A DNA stretch of 64,000 bases from Stropharia rugosoannulata (taxonomy: Eukaryota; Basidiomycota; Agaricomycetes; Agaricales; Strophariaceae). The position numbers and the translations under genes are program-made. Positions 36,101-47,443 of this stretch are shown here, piece by piece; the stretch's first letter is position 1; every line of letters starts with the position of its first letter. The notes below the pieces were generated by a model, which was not told where the DNA came from, made no database searches, and saw only the letters and a list, made by a program, of their open reading frames with translations. The stretch spans positions 2,232,001-2,296,000 of the forward strand of contig JANCIK010000011.1 of the NCBI GenBank assembly GCA_028532985.1. The letters run 5' to 3'.

Positions 36101-36540
36101 GTGCCAGCAAAGCAGAACTTGACCGTGATTTCTTACTCTCCCATGCCTGCTGAGCGAACCGAGCGTACTCGAAAACCCCGCATTGTTCCCAAAACACGGC
36201 CTGATGTCAAGCGTCGAGGACCTGCTGCTAAAAATACACCAAAAACATCGGCACGGCCCATAGACAAGGAACGTCGTAGCAATCTCACATTGAATGACTG
36301 GCTGCAAGTTTTTCAGTACGTTAACCAGCACCCATCTGCCTCTCAGCCTGAGATAGTTGAATATTTTAAAACTCGTGTGGAAGGAGCACTTGTTTTTACT
36401 CAAGGAACGCTTTCACCTTTGATCTGTCTGAACGCTTGAGGAAGCTGCGGGCGCATTTGCAGATCGAGGAGATAAAGAAAGTAAAGCAGAAGACGCTCGA
36501 CAGTTGGTTCTCAAACGGGAATGTTACGGTGTCACATTAG
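36101..36540 (+). pseudogene. Deleted pogo/Tigger-type transposase (DNA-binding part plus tail)
   Basis: Frame 1 (36101-36439, with an internal ATG at 36143) has a basic Pro/Thr/Arg-rich start. It then has RRSNLTLNDWLQVFQYVNQH, SQPEIVEYFKTR and EGALVFTQGTLS, the CENP-B-type helix-turn-helix of basidiomycete pogo transposases. Frame 3 (about 36412-36540) gives FDLSERLRKLRAHLQ, EEIKKVKQ and KTLDSWF before a stop, the usual transposase C-terminus. The roughly 250-300 residue DDE core that should lie between is absent, with the junction near 36400-36412. If expressed, frame 1 would give a 112-aa DNA-binding protein only. Confidence 0.82.
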
Positions 36541-36634
36541 TCACACATGCGTTACATGTATCATATTGCATATTTGTGATAATGCATAGACTTTTGGAGG
36601 GAACGGACGCTATGCATTATGACATATTCGACTG

Positions 36635-39600
36635 TACATACATACCCTCACTTTCAGTACGCGCGCGTTGATAAATTAACACCCCACCCCACACCTTTAT
36701 AGCCGCTGAGCTGGCTGGATTAGCTCTTACGTCATTTACGCGTTAGAAGTCTTCGGAAGCCGGATATGTGTGAAGGTATGTAGTACATATATATGTAAGT
36801 CTGTGGCAGCGAGACTGGGATAAACCACGAACGCGAAATTGAATAAGTGTGTATTTGTTTACCTTCGAGACGTGTCGTGTCCAACGCGCTGTGCACCGTG
36901 GCGCCCCGCCCACGGGTCCAAGCGAGAGACATGAGGTGTGAGTCCGAAATCCGAACTTCATCGGGATGGAGGTGGGTGTGAGCTCGTGGCGACCGAGATG
37001 TGACGGGCGCCACCGTCGCGATGGTACGCAGTGATGTTTACCCACCGCGAACCGGCGCCTCATCATGGTGTATCTCGACTTTGTCCTGGGGTTTCTTCTC
37101 CGGCTGCTCAGAGGGCGAACAGCACTTCGTGTCCTTGGACGTCCGCGCGGGTCAAGCTGAGCTACATAACCAAATGCGTTATTTACCATGAGAAGCGAGT
37201 AGGTACTTTAATTGGGGAGAACGCGTACTACATACATACGCGTCTCTACTACGCGTGTCAGGAAAGAAGCGAGACGCGAAAGCGGTACGGCAATGTCCGT
37301 GGCGATGTCAAAATTATTTCCCGTCTGACATCTTTACTAAACTTACTGTTTATGCACCATTTGCCCCAAGGAGAAATGTAAGTAAAATGCGACCTGAGCA
37401 AAGTTGTTGAGTTGTTGATGCGGCTGCAGAGAACAACGCCCAGTCACAAGCGCTGGCCGGCGGGCGCTAATACAATGTTGAAAATTCAAATCGCATTTAA
37501 CCTCAAACTCATTGACAAGGCGCGTTGGATGGGCTGTTCTGCGCGTTGCGCCGGCTGGATGTTTTACCAGCGGCCGCATATGCACACCATGCATACACCA
37601 TTGCCAGTTACATAATTTATCGCATTTCCGTTCCGTAAGTACCCTGTATATATGTACTTATGTTTCTTAAAGCTAAGGTGCCCTAGCCATCTGACACGCT
37701 TGCTCCAAGCTTCAAACTTCAAGGCATACTTACATAAGCACGTTTCAGTCTCTGCGGCGGCGGGAACGCTCCGAACTTAAAGTGCGTATGTACATGAGTG
37801 TGTAAGGGCTTCAGCAGGTCAGCCTTTAGGGAAGCGAAGGAAAGCTAGGGGTGGCGTATCATCCCGGGGTACTATCCTAAGATCCAAACACGGAAAGAGG
37901 CGTGTAAGTACGTGGGGATAGATCAGGCGTTCGGAGTCCGCAGCGGGTGTGTTTGAACTCTTTACTGATACTCACCTTGGGACTCCAAGCCCATGCACGG
38001 CCGGCCGTTTCAAGCTTCTCTGGCGGCTCACGGCACAGTACATCAAGTTAGTGCTCTGAGCGTACTATGTAAAGTCTTAAGCACTGTCTGCTTCCTTTAA
38101 GGGTTAAGGCTTTCCCGGCCTTTACAGGCAAGGTACGACTTTCAGGAGGTGTATGCTATAAATAGATCATCTTTGCGGTCTATTAATAACACCATCCCCT
38201 ATCCTGGATTATTACTTGGTCGTTTTGTTCCCTTGTCTCCCGGGTCCTTCTCCCCACTCCGGCCCAGCCTGGACAGTCACTTATTTTACCAGTGATATCT
38301 ATGATGCTCATTAAAAAGATCCGTCCAGTCTATGACATGGAATGAATATACGTCTATTTACATTGTATTATAATTATATCGCATTAACACGCTTATATTT
38401 ACCTGCGTCGGACCATGACGTCCAGGCTGGCTGGCCGCTGAAGAACCTCGGGGTGACCATGAGGATCCGACTCGAGATCGCGAGCGTCGCGCCAAACACT
38501 GTTGGATGATGCCGAAGGCCCGAAGCACTGATATAAGTGTGCATATACTTAAGTCTGATTAAGTCTGATTGATTGAGCATGATTGATTGATTGGCTGCTA
38601 AGTTGAGCCCTGCGCACGATTAGGTATGATTGTGATATCTGATTTGCGATGGGAATGTCTCTGTGCCATGGGCGCCAGGAAGTATGCCCGCTAGACCCCT
38701 GTGTGGTTGCTCTGCACTAAGTATAAGTATAAGTGCTCCATAGGCACTCACGAAGCTCGAGTTCTCTATCTATGACATATCAAGTGCGCAATATAAGGTG
38801 TAAAATAAGTTCAAGGACTCCATGAGTGAAGACCATGTAAGTTATGGGCCGGATTCGCAGCGGCCGAGCTAAGTTGCGCTATAAATAGATGTCATGTCAT
38901 GGGGTACTACAATGTTATGCAATGGAAGGACGCGTTACGTAGGGTAGCCAAAACATGCGATTTTGCCGTGTCCACTGTCAAATTGTATGTGTTGTAATTT
39001 TACCACGAAATGTATGTGTGCGAGAGATGTGCCGAAAACATAGCGAAAGCTATCTATAGTGTAAATTGCATTGTTAACCATTGCGAGTCCACGTTCCTCG
39101 CTGCGCTGCAGAGTTGGGGCATAGTATACGCTAGTAGCACTCTGTGTGGATGGACATCATTGCCATCGTTCAAGCGGCGTCTGCTCAGCTCAATCACCAC
39201 AATCTGTCAGGTAGCCGTGCGCCATTGGTGATTGCTAATCCCAGCGCCGTCGAGATAATCGGCTCAATTCTTCGATCACCCATATCACCTTTTGTAAGCC
39301 CTTGGAGGTCAGGTTGGGTCAACTGTAACACAAAGGCGCGTCGAGTGGGTAAGGAGAGGTCGTGCCGGATCAGGTGGTCTGCTTCAAGGGCCACAAAGAC
39401 ATTGAGGACCAATGTCGAGTTCACGTCATGGCCGCGCATCCCGGGCGCTTTTAGTACGTCTCGTCCAAGCTCAAGGGCGCTTTAGGTTTAGCACGTCAAC
39501 GTTCAAACGCCGTCTGGGGTCGCGTGTGGACCCTGGATGGGCGCGGCCCTGGCTGGGAAGAGACGCTGGTGGTAGGCAGGTGGTGCGACTCGCTGGAGGC

Positions 39601-40005
39601 CAAGAAATGCGGGAGCTCATGTGGCCGGGTGGGTGGGCGCGCGATGGGTAGAGGCTGGGGAGGCCCAGGTGGATTGGGAGGAATTGGGGCGACGACTGGT
39701 CAAGCCATTCGCGCTGCCAAGGCGGGTCGGGTATCATGAATCAGCAAACTTGTTTGTTTGCAGCATTTATGGATCCCCGAATAAGCAGCCATCGCGCATC
39801 TGCGCGCGATCTCGATATGGAGGGCGGATATGGAAATGGAAATGTGGAAAAACCAAGAGACGCGGCCGCATAAATACTCGTCAGATTGCCGGGACTCAAC
39901 ACCCCGCCGAACCAGCTTCATCCTTCTCCCTTCCCCCTCCAGCGAGCCCGCCGACCAGCGTCATCCTTGTTCCCCGTTCCCCAGCTCCTCCGAACCACCA
40001 TCAGT
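36635..40005. other. Long gene-poor stretch upstream of the acetate permease
   Basis: No convincing gene in about 3.4 kb. Two similar GCTATAAATAGAT sequences (near 38157 and 38879) look like TATA boxes without a following gene, and could be remnants or promoters of untranslated RNA. Open frames at 36743-37189, 39144-39485 and 39194-39439 were considered and not accepted. The last 100 bases before 40006 are pyrimidine-rich leader. Confidence 0.35.
39869..39876 (+). promoter_or_regulatory. Possible TATA box of the acetate permease
   Basis: CATAAATA lies about 130 bases upstream of the ATG at 40006 in otherwise GC-rich sequence. The position fits but the match is imperfect. Confidence 0.4.
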
Positions 40006-41092
40006 ATGTCCCACCACGGCCACGGCGACCTAGAGAAGGGCGGCGTCCATGCGGTGACGCCCCAACAGGCCCTCGGCCAGAACAACGGCACCCTCCCCGC
40101 CTCCTACAACCAGGCCCTCCGGCCTTCGAGGATAGCCAACCCAGGCAGCTTGTGCGTCGCCCACCGTGCCCACTGGCTTTCTTGCTAATAATTTTCTTAG
40201 GGGCCTGTTCTCGTTCGCATCGACAACGTTCATGCTTTCCCTCTACAACTTCCAGACGCGCGGCATCACGCACCCGAACGTCGTCGTTGGCATGGCCATC
40301 TTCTGCGGTGGTCTTGCGCAGCTGCTCGCAGGCATGTGGGAGTTCCCTCGCGGTAACGTCTTTGGCGGTACAGGTCAGTCTCCCTCGTTTTCTTTCTTTC
40401 TTTCTTTCTTTCTTCGACAGTCGATGTCCTTCCTCGCCCGCCAAGGGGCCGGGTCAACATTCCGCCTGCAACCCCGCATTTTGCATTACCCCACACACAA
40501 GCTCACGCGGGTCGGCTTGGCTTCATTATTATTATCACCCAATTGGAAATTGTGTTCGCCGTACTGACTTTGTACTCCGTCCAGCGTTCACGTCCTACGG
40601 CGCGTTCTGGATGTCGTACGCGACAATCCTGATCCCGGGAAGCGGTATCCTTGCCGCATTCGACAGCCCCACCGAGCTTTCGAGCGGCCTCGGCATCTAC
40701 CTCGTCACCTGGACCATGGTTACTTTCTTCCTCCTGTAAGTCTTTTCTTACCGCATCGCGCAGACCAGCCCCTGACCTATTGTTATCTACTTCCGCAGCA
40801 TCGCGGCTCTGCGCAAGAACGTGTCGTTTATCATGCTCTTTGGCATGCTTACGCTCACCTTTGCGCTCCTCGCCGCTGGTGAGCTTGCGGCGTCGCTCAA
40901 GTACGTATCCTTTCGTGTCCATTTTGTTATCCTTGCTGATTTTGTCCGTGCAGCTCGACCAAGGCAGGTGGCATCACCGGTGTCATTACCGCGTTCGTCG
41001 CCTACTACATCGGCCTCAGTGAGCTCCTTACCGCGGAGGACATGGCCGTCGTCCGCCTGCCGCTTGGTATCTTCCCCAAGCGCGTCGACTAA
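40006..41092 (+). CDS. GPR1/FUN34/YaaH-family acetate permease
   Basis: Exons are 40006-40151, 40201-40373, 40585-40735, 40799-40900 and 40954-41092, giving 236 aa, the normal family length. A polar N-terminus of about 45 aa precedes NPGSLGLFSFASTTF, the family signature (NPAPLGL in most members) at the start of the first membrane span. Six hydrophobic segments follow, including VVVGMAIFCGGLAQLLAG, FTSYGAFWMSYATILIPG, IYLVTWTMVTFFLL, IMLFGMLTLTFALLA and GVITAFVAYYIGLSELL, ending in LPLGIFPKRVD. Yeast Ady2/Ato relatives carry acetate and other small carboxylates across the plasma membrane and are glucose-repressed. Regulation cannot be judged here. Intron 2 contains a TTTC microsatellite. Confidence 0.92.
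40389..40412 (+). repeat. TTTC microsatellite in an intron
   Basis: Six perfect TTTC units within the second intron (40374-40584) of the acetate permease gene. Confidence 0.85.
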
Positions 41093-42046
41093 AGGCCCAT
41101 CGCCGAAAATCGCTGTCCTGACTCGTCCTTGTCCTGTTTCATCGTGTTATATCCGGTCCCTGCCGCTCGTTGTTTGCCTACACATATACACATATGATTC
41201 CCTGCTTTGATGTACCATACAGATCCCGTGCGCACGTATACCCGCCCCCGCTTGCAATGCTAGGTGTTAAACGTTAATTGTCCAGTTCTTCAGCTTTGTT
41301 CTTTGCGTTTTGTCCGTACTCTTCATTTGTCTTTGCTACTGTGTCCCGTATACCTGTGTTTTTGCACGTACATATACGACTTGCGATTTACGACATGCTT
41401 TTTACGGTATACGAGAACCAGCATGGTACATGTACGAGATGTCCGCCTACGCCTTGCATGCTGGGAGTACGTAGTACATACTTAATTTATTTGATCCGCG
41501 TTTTGTGGCCCAGTGGTCGCATTTACAGAATGACTTTGCTGTCAGCGGTTGTGGGGTAGCAAGGGATAGGTCTTCGGAACGGAGCTCGGAGGAACAAGTC
41601 CTGTTATGCAGAACAGCGGGAAGCAGAACGATGGGTAACTTTCAAGAAATCGGCGCGTAACAACAAGGCGGCCCGCGTGCGGAGGCTAGGACACGCAGAA
41701 CGTGCGATTTCAAGTCATCACATAGCCCGGATCAGGCTGCAAGGACCACCCAAGAGCTTCAGCAGGCTTCAGCGTAAGCGCCAAGCACGGACGGATCAAG
41801 GATGGAGTCCGGATCGTAAAGTTGTGGTTGTGCTTACAACTGAACAGGGTATGACCCAGCCTTGAAGGCAAGACTTCCACGCCTCTTCTATGCCACACTG
41901 GCGGCCGCGGGATAGGGCCGTTTGTTGTCGTTTGCCTGCGCGTAGTTGGCGCCGAATCCAATAGAGCGCATTGTGACTGAACGCGCGGGTCAGTCAAGCG
42001 TGTATGGGACGGTTGGTACACACGGGACGGCCACATTCGCTCTGAC
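41093..42046. other. 3' flank of the permease, no gene recognised
   Basis: T-rich downstream region, then GC-richer sequence without a supported gene. Confidence 0.4.
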
Positions 42047-42290
42047 TCGGCATCTTTCTCCCAATCATCAACGTGAATGGCCGTCCAGATTTCTGCCACT
42101 TCCATCTCTGCAGATCCGCAGATCCCACAGATCCCTCACAAACTGACAAGGGGTATGGGGAAGGTAAATGCCCAGCCCACAAGGGGCACGGGGCAGCCGA
42201 AGAGGCAAATCGCTGCTCTGCGGGACGCGCAGCGGCTCAAGGTGAGCGCCGTCGGCATACTGCGACTATTTACGGATCATCTTCAGTAGT
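42047..42290. repeat. Diverged dispersed repeat, copy 1
   Basis: Shares scattered identical words in the same order with 43711-43935: GGC(A/G)TCTTT, CTGCAGATC, CTGACAAGGGGTATGGGGAA, and then CGAATCGCTGCTCTGCGGGA-like sequence with a final TCAAGGT. A plus-strand frame reads RQIAALRDAQRLK at its end. It may be the remains of a gene exon or of a mobile element. Confidence 0.6.
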
Positions 42291-43710
42291 CGCAAAGCTG
42301 GAAAGTAATGAGCAACTTGCAGCATATATGCGCAGTTCATTGACTGGGGGCCTGGATGTATACAGTGGTACGTCTGTACTTTAGCAAGTCGGGAGGGGAT
42401 CACGAGGAGCTGTGAGGCCACCGGTACGGCGGGCTACAGTATGCCGCGTTTAGGAAGGGTCGGTCCCAGGAAGCCTAATAGAGACTTGCATCAAATGCAT
42501 TGCACTATATGCGTGGACAGGTAGTGAGTATCCAGTATTTAGATTAGATAGACACTCTGCTGAAAAGTAAATGTGTACCGGAATGTGACTAGCCGTAAAA
42601 ACAAAACAAAGAGGCCAATGTTTTGCCAAACTGCAGTCGAGTTTGAAGGACACTAATGCCGAATGAGTAATGCGACACAAAGCAAACAGATGTTGTACCT
42701 TGCTGTATAAGACAAGATCTCTCCACGAGAGCGAATCTTGAATATATGCGCGGCAGTTTACCACATCCTCACCGACGCATTGGCCTTCAGTGTTTCTTTG
42801 TTGATTGATTTTCTAAGGGACTCGGCTCTCGTCTGCATGGGTGTCAGTCATTACATAAAAACCTGTGCGGTGGACTGACGATAATGAGGTCGTCCATTGT
42901 TAGAGGTTGACGAAGGGTGGGGCCGTAATTCTGATAGATAGGCGGGGTGATCTACTCAACAGGCGTCATGTTCTGGTCGGGAGAGAATAGGAATAAGGCC
43001 ACATACCGTTGTCTGATGACGACTTGAGAGTCTCCCATAAACAAGGAGAGGATGTATATGCGGCCGTTGTTGGACGGGATGTGATGTGCCCGAGAATGCT
43101 GAGGGACTTAGGCAAGGTTGTCTATTGTCAGATGCGATAAACCGCTTAGGAGAGATATAGAAAGCGCGTACCGGTTGGGTTGTACGACAATGGCCCTCGG
43201 TGGGGGAGTTAACACGCGGAGACAAGGAAGTGACGAAGAGGAAGGAATAATCGGGGAAGGAGGAAAGGCACGATGGGAGAAGATATCAGGGGGTGCAGGG
43301 CTTATATCCTCTTCCTAGGCTTGTCTCTGTTTGTTATCCGAGGTCCGTGCGCAATATCTTGGTCGACGCGCCATCTTCCAAATGCAGTAATCGCGTTTCT
43401 AGTTTAGGAAATTTGCCGGAACCACAACTCTACGGAACGTCCCCAACTACTACGATGACGTCACTCGCTCGCACCGATGCCTGTATATGCGGATTAGTAG
43501 CAGACGACGCAGTCGCTGCTTAGTCTCCTGCTCGTCACTGGTCCAATTGAAGCATGAACACGCTTTGGAGCCGACGAGCAGGGTGCGCATACAAGCACAT
43601 ACGCTGCGCACTGTGGAGCGGTGTGCTGCATGGTGAGCTTTAGGTGCATGGGCCAACACATGAGCGCGGTGGTAGTGAAGGAACGGGTTACGACTGAGCT
43701 GAAGTCCCTC
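42291..43710. other. Gene-free stretch
   Basis: No gene is supported between the two repeat copies. Short open frames occur on both strands without splice context. Confidence 0.4.
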
Positions 43711-43935
43711 GGCGTCTTTTCGCCAATCTATCTAGATTCCAGCCGTTGTAATCTGCAGATCTCGGGAGGCTACAGATTCCCCGCAATCTGACAAGGGGTA
43801 TGGGGAAGCAAATAGGCTCTAGACAGTGGTTCAAGCCTAAAAGGATACAGGCACCCGACAGGACGAATCGCTGCTCTGCGGGAGCATGGGCGGGTCAAGG
43901 TAAACGCTTCGGCACAGTTCATACTACGCAATGTT
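43711..43935. repeat. Diverged dispersed repeat, copy 2
   Basis: The counterpart of 42047-42290, same orientation. It carries an insertion relative to copy 1 (around 43815-43845) and a frame ending IAALREHGRVK-like against IAALRDAQRLK in copy 1. Confidence 0.6.
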
Positions 43936-45241
43936 TATTTATAGATTGCCGTATCCAGCCGCGTTTAATTCCGGCTCCGCGAGACAAAAAGTATCGTGCA
44001 TGTAACGTTCAGAAGTCTCGTATTATTTGTGGGATACTAGTAAATACTCTAAAGTACGTTGAGTTTGCTTGAAGACTGCACTTCGAACTCGGGCCTTGAG
44101 AAGTGTCTGGGTACAGTTCGCTGGATTGGAGTTAGACACAATCGCGTGTATGTGCGGGTGCATTCAGTGAGAGGCCAATGCATGACTAGCACCCCGAGAA
44201 CAAGTGTTTTTCTTCAAACTTCTTTCCAGCCGATGGGAGTACACGGACTGAAATACAAGAGGCACAGATGGTTCAATTAGAAAGTGCCGAAGGCACTCTC
44301 TTTCTATTTATGTCTACAATCTGCAACTCCAAAATCTGCGCAAGGTGTAGAAGCCTCCGAGGCGTAGGCACTCCATGCGTGAAAGGTTATCAAGGTCTTA
44401 TTTATTCAGTCTGTATGTATTGTGAAAATCCCGGCCTCACAAGGCCCAAAGCCGTAATACTGCAGATTCATGCCATTCCACGCAGTGATCTAGCCAGCCG
44501 GGACTCTGCCTACATTAAAGTAGAAAGTGCAGATATGGATATGTGCCTGGAGTTTAGAATTACATCTGTGTAATTTATCAGGGCCTTTACCAGGCACCGG
44601 CGTCTTTCCTCCAATGCCCACGGAGAAGTGCTGCTTGACCACCCGACGGTTCAAAGTTAAGAGTATTATCGGCATGCAGGCCTGCTATTTATAAATCTCA
44701 GTTAAAGCCGCAGGCCGCGCGGCATAAATACGGCTTCTGTCAGCGCAGAATATTACATGCGCGGCATATACATAGGACATTCCAAAGGGTGCCGAGCGGC
44801 AGCGAAGGTACATAGGCGACCGCGAAGGTGGCACACCGCCATCGCTTCGCGCCAGTTCGCGCACCATCTCGATTCGGGTTTGGATTCGTGATTGGCAGTC
44901 ATAGGCAATCATCTCACTCGCTTCTCCAGGGGCAGAGAAGCATCAGTGTGGGGTAGAGTCGACACGAGATGGTATGTATGCACTTAGAGCGTAGATCGTC
45001 GCGTGCGCTTGCGTGCGTTGGAACGTGCGACTATTACATAATAAGTTCCGCATACGCTGGCATCGGACTGCGGGACGCGCATACAGTACTTAGCATGTAC
45101 CCTACACGCATAAAATATGCGCGCTGGAGATGCGGACCGCGTCCATGTCAAGTGGTGTGTAACGGCGAGTGCGCCCCCGCGCTTCTGCGTGTGGCTGTCC
45201 CATGAAGCTCTACGCGGACATCATCTGACCTAGGGCGGCAG
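43936..45241. other. Gene-free stretch upstream of the secreted glycosidase
   Basis: No gene is supported. A small hairpin (AGAAAGTGC CGAA GGCACTCTCTTTCT, near 44279-44305) is visible. The final part is the distal promoter of the gene at 45405. Confidence 0.4.
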
Positions 45242-45250
45242 TATAAAAGG
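45242..45250 (+). promoter_or_regulatory. TATA box of the SGL-like gene
   Basis: TATAAAAGG about 155 bases upstream of the ATG at 45405, an unusually good match. Transcription would then begin near 45275-45300. Confidence 0.6.
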
Positions 45251-45404
45251 TGGCATCGCTTCGGCGTTCGATGTTCTCTTCCGTCATGCACCACGAGCGC
45301 ATACACTTTTATGACGTGCCGCCATATGGACCAGCGTTCTATTGTCAAGAAGTGTATATAACTGACATGTCGGGCTCGTCTGAATCTTGAATACAACCCC
45401 GAAT

Positions 45405-47443
45405 ATGAAACGCCCCACGGTCCTCATGAGTGCTGTACTAAGCAGCATAATCACAGCTTCACTAGCCAGCACAATCACGCCGTGCAGATTCGCGTCAGCA
45501 TATACTAGTGCTTCAATTCTGGCGGACCCAGATGCATTTGAACGCGACCTGCTGCACTGGGAGGGAATGTTCCACCAGGACAACGTATCGTACAACGCGT
45601 TCAACGGGATGACGTTTGACGGCACGCTCCTCGACCCGGTCACGGGCGTGCACAACGTCGCCGGCCTGCACACGTTCTCTGCGGCGAGCAAGGAGAGCCT
45701 CCATATGATGATGCTCGCGCACGTTGTCCAAGGCGCGCCCGGCGCCGTGAGCTGGATCCTAGCCGCACACGGCGGCGGCGCAGACATAGAGAAAGCGCGC
45801 GACATTGCGATTAGCATACTCGAGACTAAGTGGAACACGTACGCGACGTTCAATACCACGTACCCCGGCTTCGGTGGGTTCCTGCCTTGGTGCGTGTCTG
45901 TCTTGCAAGCCAAAATTTAGCGTTGTCGCTGGAATCTGCTTTTGTAGGTTCGCGCATTCGGGCAACGCGCCGCTCGCCCCGACGTGGGACTGGGTAAATC
46001 GCGTGCCAGCGCTTGATAATGGAGAAAATATGTGGGCCATCTACGCCGTCATACAGGCCCTTGAGGCAACTGGACGGAGCCAGTACCAGGAGCTCGCACG
46101 GAAATGGCAGGGCTACCTCGACTATTTGAAAACTACTATGCAAACAGTAGGTCCTTACATTCAATAATTTGACTCCGATACAACAACATCACAGATATTC
46201 TACCGAGGCGAAGGACGCATCTGTGCCGTCACCGATATTGCGAACCAGTCTCTGCCAGTGACGCATCCTGCTCAGTCTTATGTATGTGAAGGCTCATCAG
46301 GGAATATCTACATAAACGACCCTTACGAAGGTATCTCCATTCGCATTTTCTTTGCAAGTGAATCAAATAACTAATAATGTAATAGGGGAGGGATTTATGT
46401 ACTTCTTGTACCTGTTTGGAAATCTAAATGCTACAGAAAAAGAGGCAATCTTGGAATTTAAACGGCCCCAACTTGTTTCTGTCGACTGGAGCGTGCCAGC
46501 CTTTGAAAGTGTGCAAGTGCAGAAAGGTTAGCTAGACTGCAGACTTGCTTTCTTTGCTGCCATTTTCTGAGGGGTATTAAGGCTTTTGGTTCTCCTCCCA
46601 CGAGAATTGGGTGTGGATGCAGCTGCCGTATACAGACGTACCACTCCTCAGGTATGTATCTTATAACCAATATAAAATGAAGTACATGCTCAATCCACCC
46701 ACTTCAGGAATATTTACGCCAATGCAGAGCGCGCTCGTACTTGCAACTCGCAGAGCACACGGAACCCGGGTATGTTCGCAAGTATAAACAATTCGACGGA
46801 CTCAAATGGGCAGATTATTGGATGTTAGTCTGCCATCATGCTCCCCCTCTCCCTTCTTATCTTATAAGCTTGGGCGCACAGATATCTCAAATGCCGGAAT
46901 ACCTCAAATTGCAAACCAAACAGTCCAGGAGCTGGATGGTGCGTTTGCATTGTGCTATGAGTACTAAGTACTCAGAGACCATTCACTATAAACTAGTCAT
47001 CACGCCGTACTCGACCATGAACACGATGGTGGTGAACAAGACCGTCGGCCTCGTCTGGTGGCACAATATGGCCGTGGCGAAACGTATGCAAAGTAAGCTA
47101 CATTATCCCCCTCTCTGATTTTATCTTGATGCTCATGCCCGCCCTGCTAGATCCGTACGGCTCCTCCGAAAGCACGCGCATTGATGGCATCGCGACCTCC
47201 GCTTTTGTATCATGGGACAGCAAGGTGACCACGGTAAACGGAATCCTCGGCGGCATCGTCCCGCTCGTGCGCGCAAAAATGCAGGCAGACGGGGTCTACG
47301 ACGCGTTTATCCGGGTCGTGGCGAGCGAGCACGCTCGTGTTTTCGGAAGCGCGCCGTTAAAGGGGTCAGACGCGCCGTTTTGTTTACCGATGGCACAGGT
47401 CACTGATACGGGTCTGGAGGATTTTACTTCATGCGCTACCTAG
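45405..47443 (+). CDS. Secreted glycosidase, probably endo-beta-1,2-glucanase (SGL/GH162-like)
   Basis: Exons are 45405-45889, 45948-46146, 46195-46330, 46386-46526, 46582-46651, 46708-46823, 46882-46938, 46997-47092 and 47151-47443, giving 530 aa. All nine are in frame with GT-AG junctions. The start MKRPTVLMSAVLSSI to about residue 24 is a signal peptide. The body is helix-rich with aromatic and acidic clusters expected of an (alpha/alpha)6-barrel sugar hydrolase: FGGFLPWFAHSG, TWDWVNRVPALDNGEN, VCEGSSGNIYINDPYEGEGF, FWFSSHENWVWMQLP, VITPYSTMNTM and VWWHNMA. Several NxT/S sites suggest glycosylation. The order resembles fungal proteins I know as SGL-type endo-beta-1,2-glucanases, but I cannot place the catalytic acid with certainty. 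It could be another barrel glycosidase or lyase. Confidence 0.72.

Larger units (their letters stand above)
35790..36634 (+). mobile_element. Pogo-like DNA element with an internally deleted transposase (845 bp)
   Basis: The inverted ends read CAGTCGAATATGTGATAATG (left) and CAGTCGAATATGTCATAATG (right, minus strand), with 22 of the first 23 positions equal and TA on both sides (35788-35789, 36635-36636). The left end carries a triplicated 15-mer (35799-35843). Inside is a reading frame with a CENP-B-type helix-turn-helix, followed in another frame by a C-terminal transposase tail. The DDE catalytic core is missing. It is therefore a deletion derivative that cannot move itself. Confidence 0.87.

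Noticed and set aside
36743..37189. Minus-strand open frame of 148 codons
   Set aside because: Arg/His-rich composition typical of chance frames in GC-rich DNA, with no family motif or splice support.
39194..39439. Minus-strand open frame of 81 codons with protein-like composition
   Set aside because: No start context, splice partners or recognised family, and the opposite strand is equally open.
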